DNA from: Microbacterium sp. TPD7012 | GTDB lineage: Bacteria > Actinomycetota > Actinomycetes > Actinomycetales > Microbacteriaceae | Direction: 5' to 3' | Assembly (NCBI RefSeq): GCF_003075395.1 | Contig: NZ_QDFV01000001.1 | Location: 186,001 to 250,000 of the forward strand | DNA: 64,000 nucleotides | Shown: piece after piece, positions 18,595-27,692 of the stretch | How the letters are laid out: every line of letters begins with the position of its first letter | How positions within the stretch are numbered: position 1 is the first letter of the stretch | Translations under genes and position numbers: made by a program | The notes under the pieces: generated by a model | Told to the model about the DNA's origin: nothing | What the model saw: the letters and a program-made list of their open reading frames with translations, nothing else | The model's database searches: none

Positions 18595-19779
18595 TCACGC
18601 GTCGTAGGTCGTAGCTCCGTCCACGGCGGTCACCGGAGTCCAGGAGCCGGATGCCGAGCTGCGCACGGCCGAGTCCACGATCTCCGCCGCCGACCAGGCG
18701 TCGGCCGCGGACGGCGCGAGCTGTCGGCCCGCCAGCACCGACCGCAGGAACAGCGACGCCTCGATCGTCTTCAGGTCGTCGAAGCCCATGCCGGTCCCTG
18801 CGCCCGGCTGGAAGTTCGCGAAGTCCCCGTACCCTGGCCCGACCATGATCGTGCGGTAGCCGGAGGTGTCGTCGGCGAGCTGGAGCTCGTTGAGACGCTG
18901 GAAGTCCCACCGCAGCGAACCCTCGGTGCCGTAGACCTCGAGCCGGTATTCCGCGCGCGGTCCGATCGCGACGCGACTCGACTCGAGCACGCCGACCGCC
19001 CCGGAGTCGAATCGCGCCAGGAGGGCGGCGTAGTCCTCGTTCTCGACGTCGCCCCGCGGACCGCCGCTCGCGCCCTTGCTGAAGTGGCTGGCCGCCCCCG
19101 ATGCGGGCAGAGGGCGCTCACGGATGAAGGTCTCGGTCATCCCGCTGACGGAGGAGATGCGGCCGACGACGTACTGGGCCAGATCGGCGCCGTGCGACAG
19201 GAGGTCGCCCAGCACTCCCGTTCCGGCTCGCTCGCGCTGGAACCGCCAGGTGAGGGCGCCGTCAGGGTCGGCCGAGTAGTCGGCGATGAGCGCGACCCGC
19301 ACGTTCGTGATGGTGCCCAGAGCTCCTTCGCGCACGAGCTTCCTCGCGTGCGCGACAGCGGGTGCGTGGCGGTAGTTGAAGCCGACGGCGGTGATCAGCC
19401 CGGCCTGCGCCGCTCCCTGAGCGATCTCGCGCGACTCGTGCACGCCTCGTCCCATCGGCTTCTCGATCCAGAACGGCTTGCCGGCGGCGATCGCGGCCAT
19501 GGCGATCTCGTGATGCAGGAAGTTCGGCGAGCAGATGGAGACCACGTCGACATCGTCTCGATCAAGCACGTGCCGATAGTCGGACACCGCGTCGCGGTAG
19601 CCGATGATCTCGGTGGCGTGGGCGCGGCCTGCCTCATCGGGATCCGCAGCGACGACGAGCTCGGCGGTCGCCGGCAGATCGGGGTAGTGGCGGGGCGCTG
19701 CCAGATACGCGCGGGAATGGAGGCGTCCCATCCATCCGACGGAGATGAGCCCCACACCGATGTGTGCCCTGCTGGTCAT
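18595..19779 (-). CDS. Gfo/Idh/MocA oxidoreductase of the inositol regulon
   Basis: The 394-residue protein has the Rossmann motif GLISVGWMGRLHSRAY, the catalytic lysine in WIEKPMGRG, and a C-domain with DLLSHGADLAQYVVG. It is longer than IolG and resembles scyllo-inositol or related polyol dehydrogenases, so it may feed other inositol isomers into the pathway. It is divergent from the ABC importer. On its strand TTGTCA and TAGGAT, 18 bases apart, could be its promoter, and this overlaps the shared GntR-type palindrome. The exact substrate is unknown. Confidence 0.82.
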   Translation of the reverse strand: MTSRAHIGVGLISVGWMGRLHSRAYLAAPRHYPDLPATAELVVAADPDEAGRAHATEIIGYRDAVSDYRHVLDRDDVDVVSICSPNFLHHEIAMAAIAAGKPFWIEKPMGRGVHESREIAQGAAQAGLITAVGFNYRHAPAVAHARKLVREGALGTITNVRVALIADYSADPDGALTWRFQRERAGTGVLGDLLSHGADLAQYVVGRISSVSGMTETFIRERPLPASGAASHFSKGASGGPRGDVENEDYAALLARFDSGAVGVLESSRVAIGPRAEYRLEVYGTEGSLRWDFQRLNELQLADDTSGYRTIMVGPGYGDFANFQPGAGTGMGFDDLKTIEASLFLRSVLAGRQLAPSAADAWSAAEIVDSAVRSSASGSWTPVTAVDGATTYDA

Positions 19780-19810
19780 GGCTGTCCTTTCAGCGAGATC
19801 GTGGGTCCAT

Positions 19811-19861
19811 CCTAGTCATTGACAGAATGTCTTGACAAACATTCCTCCCCGATGTCAGAAT
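19811..19861. promoter_or_regulatory. Divergent promoters with GntR operator copy 3
   Basis: AATGTC-TT-GACAAA at 19826-19839 matches ATTGTCnnGACAAT at 10 of 12 fixed positions. It overlaps a forward -35 TTGACA (19832-19837) with CAGAAT 18 bases on, and a reverse TTGTCA/TAGGAT pair. A second half-site TTGACAGAATGTC is interleaved at 19819-19831. One site would control both the importer and the oxidoreductase. Confidence 0.65.
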
Positions 19862-19931
19862 CTCCCCGACACCGACGTCACGGGATGCGATCAGTCGATG
19901 TCGACAGCGTCCTCATCGAAAGGGAACTCAC

Positions 19932-20918
19932 ATGAACAAGCGCCTTCTCGGCGGGCTCGGCCTCGCGGTCTCCGCGGTCCTGCTGCTCACGGCCTGCTCG
20001 GGCACCGGCCAGGAATCCACCGAAGGAAACGGCGGTGGGACGGGGGATACGGAGTCGAAAGGCTTCACCTACGCTGTCGTGACCCACTCCGCCGCGGGCG
20101 ACGCGTTCTGGGACCGCGTCAAGTCCGGCGCGGAGCAGGCAGGCAGCGACTACGGGGTCGAAGTCACTTACAACTCCGACCCCGACCCGGCGAAGCAGTC
20201 GCAGCTCATCGACAACGCGATCGCGCAGGACGTGGACGGGATCGTCGTCTCGATGGCGAACCCGGACGGCGTCAAGGCCAGTGTGGAAAGGGCCGTCGAG
20301 GCCGGGATCCCGGTCGTCACGATCAACTCGGGTCTGGAGAAGTTCCAGGAGTTCGGCGCCATCACCCACATCGGCCAGAGCGAGTCGATCGCGGGTGCCG
20401 CCGTCGGGGAACGGCTCGGTGAAGAGGGTGCGACCAAGGCGCTCTGCGTCATCCAGGAGGCGGGGAACATCGGTCTCGAGGAACGCTGCGCGGCCGCGGC
20501 CGGCGCGTTCAGCGGCTCGATGGAGAACCTTCAGGTCGACGGCACGAACGACGCAGAGGTCAAGGCGACGATCAAGTCGAAGCTCCAGGCGGACCCCTCG
20601 ATCGATGCCGTGCTGACGCTGGGCGGCCAGTATGCGATCGATGCGGTCGGTGCTGTGGACGAGTCCGGCAGCGCCGCGACCGTCGCGACCTTCGACCTCT
20701 CCGAAGACGTCGTCAGTGCCATCGAGGCGGGCAGCATCCTGTTCGCGGTCGATCAGCAGCCCTACGTGCAGGGATTCCTCGGAGTGACGGCGCTCTACCT
20801 GAAGAGCCTGAACGGCAACGACATCGGCGGCGGTCAGCCGGTGTACTCCGGCCCGGCATTCGTCACCAAGGACAACGCGGCCGAGGTCGCCGAGTTCGCG
20901 AAGAACGGCACGCGCTGA
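19932..20918 (+). CDS. Sugar/inositol ABC transporter substrate-binding lipoprotein
   Basis: The 328-residue protein has a type II signal peptide ending in the lipobox LTAC (Cys22) and a Gly/Ser/Glu tether. A ribose-binding-type periplasmic fold follows: YAVVTHSAAGDAFWDRVKSGAEQAG, PDPAKQSQLIDNAIAQDVDGIVVSM, then AVLTLGGQYAIDAV. It would be held on the outer membrane face and pass substrate to the permease at 20977. The divergent polyol dehydrogenase, the iol operator and the iol genes make inositol the likely ligand. The ribosome site is AAAGGGAA. Confidence 0.87.
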   Translation: MNKRLLGGLGLAVSAVLLLTACSGTGQESTEGNGGGTGDTESKGFTYAVVTHSAAGDAFWDRVKSGAEQAGSDYGVEVTYNSDPDPAKQSQLIDNAIAQDVDGIVVSMANPDGVKASVERAVEAGIPVVTINSGLEKFQEFGAITHIGQSESIAGAAVGERLGEEGATKALCVIQEAGNIGLEERCAAAAGAFSGSMENLQVDGTNDAEVKATIKSKLQADPSIDAVLTLGGQYAIDAVGAVDESGSAATVATFDLSEDVVSAIEAGSILFAVDQQPYVQGFLGVTALYLKSLNGNDIGGGQPVYSGPAFVTKDNAAEVAEFAKNGTR

Positions 20919-20925
20919 TCATCTC

Positions 20926-20958
20926 GCCGGAACCGGGGGCGCAGCCTCCGGTTCCGGC
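20926..20958 (+). other. Intercistronic stem-loop
   Basis: GCCGGAACCGG (20926-20936) and CCGGTTCCGGC (20948-20958) form a perfect 11-bp stem between the binding-protein and permease genes, just before the permease ribosome site. Such hairpins often protect the upstream message or attenuate downstream expression, giving more binding protein than permease. Confidence 0.75.
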
Positions 20959-20976
20959 ACTGGAAAGGAGTCGACG

Positions 20977-22020
20977 ATGACCACGACGGACATAGTGACG
21001 GTCGCCACGCGACCACGGTTGGAGCGCCGGCCGATCCGGCGTCTGCTGGCCCGGCCAGAGATCGGTGCCCTCGTGGCCGCGTTGGCGGTGATGATCTTCT
21101 TCTCGGTGTACACGAGCACGTTCATGACCCTGGCGGGTGCCGGCGTATGGCTCGAGTCGGCGTCGACGTTCGGCATCATGGCCGTGGCCATCGCGCTCCT
21201 CATGATCGGCGGCGAGTTCGATCTCTCCGCGGGTGTGATGACGGGGTTCACCGCCCTCATCGTCGGCGTCCTGACCACGCACTACGGCCTCAACATCTGG
21301 GTCGCCGCCGTGGTGTCTCTCGCGGCGGCGCTGGCCATCGGTGCGCTCAACGGCTATCTCGTCATGAAGACGGGTCTGCCGAGCTTCATCATCACTCTGG
21401 GGACGTTCTTCGTGCTCGCCGGCATCGACCTCGCCGTGACGAAGCTCATCACAGGTCAGGTGGCCATCCAGGGCATGACCGATGTGCCGCACTACGAGAC
21501 GATCCAGCCGCTGTTCGGCTCGTCGATCCGCATCGGCGACGGCACCTTCTACATCTCCGTGCTGTGGTGGTTCGTCGTCACTGCACTGGCGACCTGGGTC
21601 CTCCTGCGCATGCGCGCCGGGAACTGGATCTTCGCCGTCGGCGGAGCACTGAACTCGTCGCGTCAGGTGGGTGTGCCGGTGCTCAAGACCAAGATCGGCC
21701 TCTTCATGGTCACCGCAGGAGCCGCCTGGCTCGTCGGGATGATCTCGTTGTTCCGCACGTCGACGGTGCAGGCCAACACGGGAGTCGGCCAGGAGTTCAT
21801 CTACATCATCTGCGCCGTCGTCGGCGGATGCCTGATGACCGGTGGATTCGGATCGGCCATCGGTGCGGCGCTGGGGGCGCTCATCTACGGCATGGTCTTC
21901 CAGGGCATCACGTTCGCGCAGTGGGACACCAACTGGCTCCGCACATTCCTCGGCGCGATGCTCCTCCTCGCCGTCTTCCTCAACCATTGGGTGCGTCTTC
22001 GAGCGGGAGGAACGAAATGA
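20977..22020 (+). CDS. Sugar/inositol ABC transporter permease (RbsC family)
   Basis: The 347-residue membrane protein has about nine to ten hydrophobic segments, from [19 protein letters not shown] to [23 protein letters not shown]. Family signs include [30 protein letters not shown] and [19 protein letters not shown]. It is the channel of a ribose-type importer. The start has AAGGAG six bases upstream. The stop overlaps the ATPase gene start by four bases. Confidence 0.9.
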   Translation: MTTTDIVTVATRPRLERRPIRRLLARPEIGALVAALAVMIFFSVYTSTFMTLAGAGVWLESASTFGIMAVAIALLMIGGEFDLSAGVMTGFTALIVGVLTTHYGLNIWVAAVVSLAAALAIGALNGYLVMKTGLPSFIITLGTFFVLAGIDLAVTKLITGQVAIQGMTDVPHYETIQPLFGSSIRIGDGTFYISVLWWFVVTALATWVLLRMRAGNWIFAVGGALNSSRQVGVPVLKTKIGLFMVTAGAAWLVGMISLFRTSTVQANTGVGQEFIYIICAVVGGCLMTGGFGSAIGAALGALIYGMVFQGITFAQWDTNWLRTFLGAMLLLAVFLNHWVRLRAGGTK

Positions 22021-22901
22021 CCACGTCTGGGGTGGCGACGGTCCCGGTCGTCGAAGTCAGGAACGTCGGCAAGAGCTACGGCGCGATCAATGCGCTCAGC
22101 GGCGTCTCGACGACGGTGAACGCCGGTCAGGTGACGTGCGTCCTCGGCGACAACGGCGCCGGCAAGTCGACCTTCATCAAGATGCTCGCCGGTGCTCATA
22201 CGCCGAGCGAGGGCGAGATGCTCCTGGACGGGGAGCCGGTCAGCTTCGCCTCGCCGAGAGCGGCGCTGGATGCGGGAATCGCCACGGTGTACCAGGATCT
22301 CGCCGTCGTCCCGCTGATGCCGGTGTGGCGGAACTTCTTCCTCGGGTCCGAACTCACGAAGGGGTTCGGTCCGCTCCGTCGGCTCGATGTGAAGCGCATG
22401 AAGGAGGTCACGTACACCGAGCTCTCGAACATGGGGATCGATCTGCGGGACGTCGACCAGCCGATCGGAACGTTGTCCGGCGGAGAGCGCCAGTGCGTGG
22501 CCATCGCTCGCGCGGTCTACTTCGGTGCACGGGTGCTGATCCTCGACGAGCCGACAGCGGCGCTCGGTGTGAAGCAGTCCGGCGTCGTGCTGAAGTACAT
22601 CGCGAGGTCTCGCGACCGAGGACTCGGTGTGGTGTTCATCACCCACAATCCGCATCATGCCTTCCCCGTGGGTGATCGCTTCCTGCTGCTCAACCGCGGC
22701 ACGAGCATGGGGAACTACGAGAAGTCGGAGATCACCCTGTCGGAGCTCACGAGCCTCATGGCAGGCGGCGCCGAGCTCGATTCCCTGGCGCACGAGCTCG
22801 AGCAGACGCTCGGTGCCGACTCCGCGGTCGCGCGGGAGATGGGAAAAGAGGCCGACGACCTGCCCGATCATCTGCGGGACACCGACGTGGCTCGCGGCTG
22901 A
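22017..22901 (+). CDS. Sugar/inositol ABC transporter ATPase, single domain
   Basis: The 294-residue protein has Walker [10 protein letters not shown], the signature LSGGERQ, Walker [12 protein letters not shown] and the H-loop [10 protein letters not shown]. Ribose-type importers normally use an RbsA with two fused ATPase domains (about 500 residues). This one has a single domain plus a C-terminal extension ([12 protein letters not shown] onward), like the FrcA subclass, and would work as a homodimer. ATGA overlap with the permease indicates coupling. Confidence 0.9.
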   Translation: MTTSGVATVPVVEVRNVGKSYGAINALSGVSTTVNAGQVTCVLGDNGAGKSTFIKMLAGAHTPSEGEMLLDGEPVSFASPRAALDAGIATVYQDLAVVPLMPVWRNFFLGSELTKGFGPLRRLDVKRMKEVTYTELSNMGIDLRDVDQPIGTLSGGERQCVAIARAVYFGARVLILDEPTAALGVKQSGVVLKYIARSRDRGLGVVFITHNPHHAFPVGDRFLLLNRGTSMGNYEKSEITLSELTSLMAGGAELDSLAHELEQTLGADSAVAREMGKEADDLPDHLRDTDVARG

Positions 22902-22972
22902 GCGGGAGCTCGGCGGACATCGCATCGACGGTGACTCAGAGAGCGCGCGTTCGCTCGTCGGGGCGAGGTCGG

Positions 22973-23677
22973 TCAGCGCCGCACGCCCACGTACACCGTG
23001 TTCGACGAGACCCCGCCGGTGAGGCGGTTGTCGAAGTCGACGACGTGCGCGCGGCTGTCGTCGAAGATCGCGCCCAGCGTGTTCAGGAACTCCTCGTCGG
23101 GCGGATCATCGGACCACAGGGCGAAGACGCCATGGTCGGCGAGGTGCCGGGCGAGCGCGGTGAGCCCCGCCTCGGTGTAGAGGTCGGCGTGCGACGGGTC
23201 GAGCGTGTGGCGCGGCGAGTGGTCGACGTCGAGCAGGATCGCATCGTGACGGCGGGCATCGGCATCCGGCTCCTGGCGCATGACCGCGAAGAAGTCGTCG
23301 TGGGTCAGCGTCGTCCGAGAATCGTCCACGAGCTGCGCCGACACCGGCAGCAGCTTCCGCTCGTGCCATCCGATCACCGCGGGGAGCGCGTCGATCACCT
23401 CGAGTCGCGCCACCCGGGCATCGGCCAACGCGGTCACCGCCGTGTACCCGAGGCCCAGCCCGCCGACGAGCACGTTCAGGTGGTCACCCGTCGCGGCGGC
23501 GAGCCCCAGCGTCGCGAGTTCCTCCTCGGCCACCGTGAAGAGGCTCGACATGAGGTACTCGTCCTCGAGCTTGACCTCGTAGATCATCTCGCTGGTCGCC
23601 GGGTCCGCGCGACGGCGGAGCATGAGCTCGCCCATACGCGTCCTCTGCCAGTCCAGCTCTTCGTATCGTGCGATCAT
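22973..23677 (-). CDS. Spermidine synthase-like methyltransferase-fold protein
   Basis: The 234-residue protein has the nucleotide-binding Gly motif VLVGGLGLGYTAVTALA, an acidic strand LEVIDALPAVIGWHERKLLP, and DAILLDVDHSPRHTLDP where the catalytic Asp of SpeE-type enzymes would be. It lacks the full-length N-terminal beta domain of true SpeE, so polyamine synthesis is uncertain. The start MIARYEELDWQRT has GAGAGG upstream. It is convergent with the ABC operon, and no terminator is obvious in the 71-base gap. Confidence 0.72.
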   Translation of the reverse strand: MIARYEELDWQRTRMGELMLRRRADPATSEMIYEVKLEDEYLMSSLFTVAEEELATLGLAAATGDHLNVLVGGLGLGYTAVTALADARVARLEVIDALPAVIGWHERKLLPVSAQLVDDSRTTLTHDDFFAVMRQEPDADARRHDAILLDVDHSPRHTLDPSHADLYTEAGLTALARHLADHGVFALWSDDPPDEEFLNTLGAIFDDSRAHVVDFDNRLTGGVSSNTVYVGVRR

Positions 23678-23771
23678 CGCGGAGCCTCTCGTCGGCAGAC
23701 GTCCCACCCTACGCGCCCGCCGCCTCGACTGATCCGGCCCCGCGCCGTGGAGCCGGTGGCAGACTGAGCGC

Positions 23772-24071
23772 ATGCCGGTCTACTGGGTCAATACCTTCAC
23801 GAGCATCCGTGATCCGGAGCGTCTCCGTCTGTACGTCGATCTCGCCGGTCCGGCGATGCTCGCCGGGGGAGGGCGTTTCATCGCTCGCGGAGAGCCACTC
23901 GCCGTGCTCGAGGGCGAGTCGGCACTGCGCACGACCATCATCGAGTTCCCCGACCTGGAAGCCGCTGTCGCGGCGTATCACTCGGACGCCTATCAGCAGG
24001 CGCTGCGCACCCTCGGAGACGCGGCGACCAGGGAGATCCGCGTGATCGACGCGGCACCGCCCGCCGAGTAG
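23772..24071 (+). CDS. DUF1330 family small protein
   Basis: The 99-residue protein begins MPVYWVNTFTSIRDPERLRLYVDLAGPAML. It continues with ARGEPLAVLEGESALRTTIIEFPDLEAAVAAYHSDAYQQAL (read in parts), the ferredoxin-like dimeric alpha/beta-barrel pattern of DUF1330. The molecular function of the family is unknown. It is convergent with the TetR gene, leaving two bases between the stops, and is divergent from the SpeE-like gene. Confidence 0.85.
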   Translation: MPVYWVNTFTSIRDPERLRLYVDLAGPAMLAGGGRFIARGEPLAVLEGESALRTTIIEFPDLEAAVAAYHSDAYQQALRTLGDAATREIRVIDAAPPAE

Positions 24072-24073
24072 CG

Positions 24074-24667
24074 CTACGCCACCTGCTCGAGCAACGACTT
24101 CGCCACCCGTCGCGCCGCGGGGAACGGGTTCGGGAAGGTCTCCATCCCGACGGTGACGATGGCGCCCTCGTAGAGCAGCATCAGTGCTTCTGCCATCGCT
24201 CGTGCGTCCGGCACTCCGGCCTCCTGGCAGAGATCTTCGAAGACGTCGAGAAGCCACACCTTCTGGCGCGCCACCTCGGGGAAGACCGGGTGCCCGTCGT
24301 GCCCGTCGCCGATCTCGGCGCGGGCGTTGATGGCGCTGCACCCCTTGGAGCTGTTGTCGTCGGACCACGACTCGGCGGCATCGAAGATCGTCAGGATCCG
24401 CTCCACGCCTGGTGCCGGTACGCGCGCGAGATTCGCTGCCACGTGGTCGCGCCATCGCGCGTCGCGGTGCTGGAGGTAGGCGACGACCAGCGTCTCCTTC
24501 GAGCCGAATCGGTCGTAGAGGGTCTTCTTCGTGACGCCGGCGGCCTCCGCGATCGTATCGACCCCGACCGCATGGATGCCGCGTTCGTAGAAGAGATGCG
24601 ACGCGGCATCGAGCACCCGGCGTGCGCCGGGGGTCAGCGGGGCGAGTTCCGGGACCGGCTGCTTCAT
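24074..24667 (-). CDS. TetR family repressor of the adjacent EamA exporter
   Basis: The 197-residue protein has a TetR HTH (residues 12-58; HAVGVDTIAEAAGVTKKTLYDRFGSKETLV) and a C-terminal ligand domain with SWSDDNSSKGCSAINARAEI, typical of YcdC/TetR_C-like members. It is divergent from the EamA gene with a 32-base gap that holds a TATACC-type palindrome. Local repression of the transporter and of itself is inferred. Confidence 0.88.
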   Translation of the reverse strand: MKQPVPELAPLTPGARRVLDAASHLFYERGIHAVGVDTIAEAAGVTKKTLYDRFGSKETLVVAYLQHRDARWRDHVAANLARVPAPGVERILTIFDAAESWSDDNSSKGCSAINARAEIGDGHDGHPVFPEVARQKVWLLDVFEDLCQEAGVPDARAMAEALMLLYEGAIVTVGMETFPNPFPAARRVAKSLLEQVA

Positions 24668-24675
24668 GCCTCGAG

Positions 24676-24720
24676 TATACCAACCTGTATAGTCGAGGGA
24701 TGAGTAAACAGATCGGTATA
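24676..24720. promoter_or_regulatory. TetR operators between TetR and EamA genes
   Basis: TATACC-AACC-TGTATA (24676-24691) is a palindrome with one mismatch. A second related site, TAAACA-GATC-GGTATA (24705-24720), overlaps the first codons of the EamA gene. Both fit a TATACCnnnnGGTATA consensus expected for a TetR dimer. Confidence 0.68.
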
Positions 24721-25869
24721 GTATCTGCCTTCCTCACGGTCGCGGCAGCCACGGCCTTCGTGGTCACCTGGAGCTCCGGGTTCCTCATCGCGGCGATCGC
24801 GACCGTCGACGCCGCGCCGGTGACGCTGCTCGTCTGGCGCTTCGTGCCTCTGGCGGGCGTCCTGCTCATCGTCGCCTTCGCCACGGGGGCCTTCCGCGAC
24901 ACCACGGTGTCCGACCTCCGCTGGCAGGGAGCCGTCGGCCTGTTCGCGCAGTTCGGCTACTGCACGGCGACCTATGCCGCGCTCGCCGCCGGCATCGCGA
25001 CGGGAACGGTCGCGCTGATCGACGCCGTGCAGCCTCTCGTGATCGCCCTGCTCGTCGGTCCTCTCCTCGGCCTGCACGTGCGCGGCATCCAGTGGATCGG
25101 ACTGATCCTCGGGGCCGTCGGCGTCGTGTTCGTCGTGCAGTCGCAGCTCGGCCAGTCCGACGCGCATCCGCTCGTGTACCTCCTTCTCGCCGTCGCGATG
25201 GCGTGCCTGATCGCCGGCACGATCATCCAGCGTCGGCGCGACCCGAGGACCGCTGTGCTCCCGACCCTGGCGATCCACGCCGCGGTGTCAGCGGTCGCGC
25301 TCGTGGTGCTCGCCGCCGCGACGGGCACCCTCCTGCCGCCCGCTTCGGCATCCTTCTGGGTGGCGACCGCGCTCGCCGCGGCGTTCCCGACGCTCGCGGC
25401 GTACGGGCTCTACTGGTGGCTGCTGCGCCGTATCGGCATCACGGCGCTCAACGCGCTGCTCTTCCTCATCGCCCCGTTCACCGCGGTGGCCGGAGCTGTC
25501 CTCCTCGGAGAGACGCTGACCGTCGTGACGTTGCTCGGCTTCCTGCTCTGCGGTCTGGGTGTCGGGATGGTGCTCGCTTCGGAGGCGCGCGCAGGCCGAG
25601 AGCGGACGCCCCGGTCAGAGGCGGAGCACGCCCTCGCCCACGATGATCCCCGTTCCGGAGATCGTCACCACGGCACCGTCGACCTGCAGGCCGATGCGGC
25701 TCGGGCGGCCGAGGGCCGTGCCCTGCTCCACCGTGATCGGAGTGCCCTCGTGTGCGAGTCCGTCGCGCACGAGGAGTGCGGCGAGCGGACCCGCGGCCGT
25801 GCCGGTCGCGGGGTCCTCGACGATCCCCACGGTCGGATTGAAGAACCGTGCGTAGGCGTCGAGCCCTGA
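24700..25869 (+). CDS. EamA/DMT family transporter with antisense-overlapping tail
   Basis: The first 305 residues form a complete DMT exporter: ten hydrophobic segments in two EamA halves, from VSAFLTVAAATAFVVTWSSGF to TLLGFLLCGLGVGMVLASEA. The frame then stays open for 84 more residues, to 25869, across the reverse-strand PhzF gene. That tail is Arg/His/Glu-rich with no recognisable domain. A 255-base convergent overlap is unusual. Either the natural stop was lost by a small frameshift near 25590-25615 or the tail is real. Substrate unknown; exporters of this family move amino acids or metabolites. Confidence 0.8.
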   Translation: MSKQIGIVSAFLTVAAATAFVVTWSSGFLIAAIATVDAAPVTLLVWRFVPLAGVLLIVAFATGAFRDTTVSDLRWQGAVGLFAQFGYCTATYAALAAGIATGTVALIDAVQPLVIALLVGPLLGLHVRGIQWIGLILGAVGVVFVVQSQLGQSDAHPLVYLLLAVAMACLIAGTIIQRRRDPRTAVLPTLAIHAAVSAVALVVLAAATGTLLPPASASFWVATALAAAFPTLAAYGLYWWLLRRIGITALNALLFLIAPFTAVAGAVLLGETLTVVTLLGFLLCGLGVGMVLASEARAGRERTPRSEAEHALAHDDPRSGDRHHGTVDLQADAARAAEGRALLHRDRSALVCESVAHEECGERTRGRAGRGVLDDPHGRIEEPCVGVEP

Positions 25870-26505
25870 TCCCGGCTCGACGGCGGTCGTGTAGAGGTAG
25901 CAGCCTTCGGCGCCGACGTCGGCCAGGAACTCGCGCAGGCCCGCGGTGTCGGGCTGGGCCGTATCGACGGCATCCGGGTTCCGCGCGGGGACGAGCAGAT
26001 GCTCGGCACCCGTGGAGACGACCTGCGCCGCGCGATCGTCGCTGAGGTCGGTCGCATCGAGCCCGAGGACCGCGGCGAGGGCGCCCCGTCGCTCGCCGGT
26101 GACCGCCGTCAGGAATCGAGGCTCCGACTGCTGCATCGTGACGACCGCTCGGCCCGCGCCATCGCGCGTGGCGCTGACCGGGAGCAGTTCGTCGCCGATC
26201 TGCTGCACGTACCGCCCACCGTTCTCATCCAGCCGACCGGATGCCGCCAGCCACAGCCACGCGCCCATCGCGTTGTGCCCCGCGCCGAGCACTTCGAAGC
26301 CGCCGGGGGTGAAGGACCGCAGGCGATGATCCGCGCCGGGCAGCGTCGGACGCACGAGGAAGGTCGTCTCCGACTGGTTGAACTCGCGAGCGATGGCCTG
26401 CATCGTCTCGGCCGTCAGCGCGTCGGCGTCCGGGACGAGCGCGAGAGGGTTCCCGGCGAGAGGGGCGGTTGCGAAGACGTCCACCCAGAAGAAGGGCACG
26501 TTCAT
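25615..26505 (-). CDS. PhzF family isomerase/epimerase
   Basis: The 296-residue protein has the two-lobed PhzF fold. The N-terminal signature is FFWVDVFATAPLAGNPLALV, and the catalytic Glu46 is in FNQSETTFL, matching E45 of PhzF. The second lobe contains PTVGIVEDPATGTAAGPLAALL. PhzF enzymes isomerise small acids; without other phenazine genes here the substrate is unknown. The start MNVPFFWVDV is clear, since upstream in-frame sequence belongs to antisense coding of the next gene. Its last 255 bases overlap the EamA reading frame. Confidence 0.88.
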   Translation of the reverse strand: MNVPFFWVDVFATAPLAGNPLALVPDADALTAETMQAIAREFNQSETTFLVRPTLPGADHRLRSFTPGGFEVLGAGHNAMGAWLWLAASGRLDENGGRYVQQIGDELLPVSATRDGAGRAVVTMQQSEPRFLTAVTGERRGALAAVLGLDATDLSDDRAAQVVSTGAEHLLVPARNPDAVDTAQPDTAGLREFLADVGAEGCYLYTTAVEPGSGLDAYARFFNPTVGIVEDPATGTAAGPLAALLVRDGLAHEGTPITVEQGTALGRPSRIGLQVDGAVVTISGTGIIVGEGVLRL

Positions 26506-26566
26506 AGGTCGTCCTCCGGCCGTCGCGGTGTGTCCTCCCCATGCTAGGAATCCCGAGGCGGTGCGT

Positions 26567-26911
26567 CTACGCGCCGGATGCCTCCCGCTGATCATGCAGG
26601 TTGAACACCTCGACGAGCGGGGTGGCGGCCTGGTCGGCGCGGCCCTCGAGTCCGACGAAGAACTCGGCCATCGAGGCCTCCCACTTCGCGGCGACGGGTG
26701 ATGCCGCGAGGTAGGCGCGGGCGGCCTCGTCGTCGTCGGTCTCGTAGTAGCCGAAGAGCCGGCCGCCCTCACCGAGGAAGATCGAGTAGTTGCGGCGTCC
26801 GGACGCGGCGATCTCCGCGAGCATCTCCGGCCAGACCGGAGTGTGCCGGGCGACGTACTCGTCGATCATCCCCGGGGCGATCTGCAGCTGGAACGCGACT
26901 CGTATGGTCAT
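26567..26911 (-). CDS. rhaM: L-rhamnose mutarotase
   Basis: The 114-residue protein interconverts L-rhamnopyranose anomers. It has RVAFQLQIAPGMIDEYVARHTPVWPEM with the catalytic His23, RNYSIFLGEGGRLFGYYE, and a C-terminal region ending EVFNLHD, all typical of RhaM/YiiL. No other rhamnose genes lie nearby, so it may act on sugars imported elsewhere. The ATG at 26911 gives the normal family length. Confidence 0.88.
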   Translation of the reverse strand: MTIRVAFQLQIAPGMIDEYVARHTPVWPEMLAEIAASGRRNYSIFLGEGGRLFGYYETDDDEAARAYLAASPVAAKWEASMAEFFVGLEGRADQAATPLVEVFNLHDQREASGA

Positions 26912-26967
26912 CCGTCCACCATAGTGAAACGTCTCACGAAGTCCGTGTCGTCGGATGCTGCGCGTGC

Positions 26968-27591
26968 TCACTCGCCGGCGCGCGCCGCGAGTTCGTCGGC
27001 GATGCGGGCGACCGCGTTCTGCGCCTCTGTCAGGCGTGAGGCCTCGGCGTCGAGATCTGACCGGAGCGGCGCCGGGGCGTCGTGCTTCCGGGCGATCTGC
27101 AGGTTCGCGCGCAGGTTGATCGTCGCGCCGGCGAGACCGGCGCGCAGGGCTTCCGCTGCGACCGCGAGATCCGCCTGCAGGTGCGGATTCCCGATCTCGG
27201 TGAGAACGCGCACCTCGGGCAGCAGTCGGATGCCGATGGCCCCGAGACGCGTCGACGAGTCGGCCGCCTCGAGCGCGGCATCCCGCACGCGACGGCTCCT
27301 CTCGGGGTCGTCCGCCGGCAGTGCCAGTGCGGCGCCGAAGCCTGCCGAGAGGATGCCGTCGGCCTCGGCGGCGTCCAGAGCCTCCTCGCGCATGCGGGCG
27401 AGCCGGCCGGCGCACTCCGTCGCGCGGGGATCATCCGGCGTGTACTCCGCGACCATGCGCAGAAGCGACGCGGCGATCCCCAGCATCACCCCCGCCGCCG
27501 CGCCCCCGCCGGGCGCCCCGTTCGGCTGACCGAGCTGCGCCAGCCACCCGTCCAGAGGGGTGGACGTCGGCACGTCGGCGTCGTGATCCAT
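26968..27591 (-). CDS. Cyclodeaminase/cyclohydrolase family protein (FTCD C-domain)
   Basis: The 207-residue, mostly helical protein has GQPNGAPGGGAAAGVMLGIAASLLRMV, the Gly/Ala-rich folate-site signature of formiminotransferase-cyclodeaminase C-domains, and RMREEALDAAEADG. Stand-alone versions deaminate 5-formiminotetrahydrofolate or hydrolyse methenyl-folate. No histidine-degradation genes are adjacent, so the exact role is open. Confidence 0.82.
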   Translation of the reverse strand: MDHDADVPTSTPLDGWLAQLGQPNGAPGGGAAAGVMLGIAASLLRMVAEYTPDDPRATECAGRLARMREEALDAAEADGILSAGFGAALALPADDPERSRRVRDAALEAADSSTRLGAIGIRLLPEVRVLTEIGNPHLQADLAVAAEALRAGLAGATINLRANLQIARKHDAPAPLRSDLDAEASRLTEAQNAVARIADELAARAGE

Positions 27592-27692
27592 GCGCGCAAC
27601 CCTAACCTGCCGTCACACCTTCGGTGGAAGCCCGGTCTTCTCTGGCACGGACCGCAGGCGACAGATCCGAGCCCGTGGGATGCCCGCTTGCA

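Noticed and set aside
25615..25869. Exporter tail as a separate domain
   Set aside because: The tail has no fold signature and is entirely antisense to PhzF, so it was not given a function.
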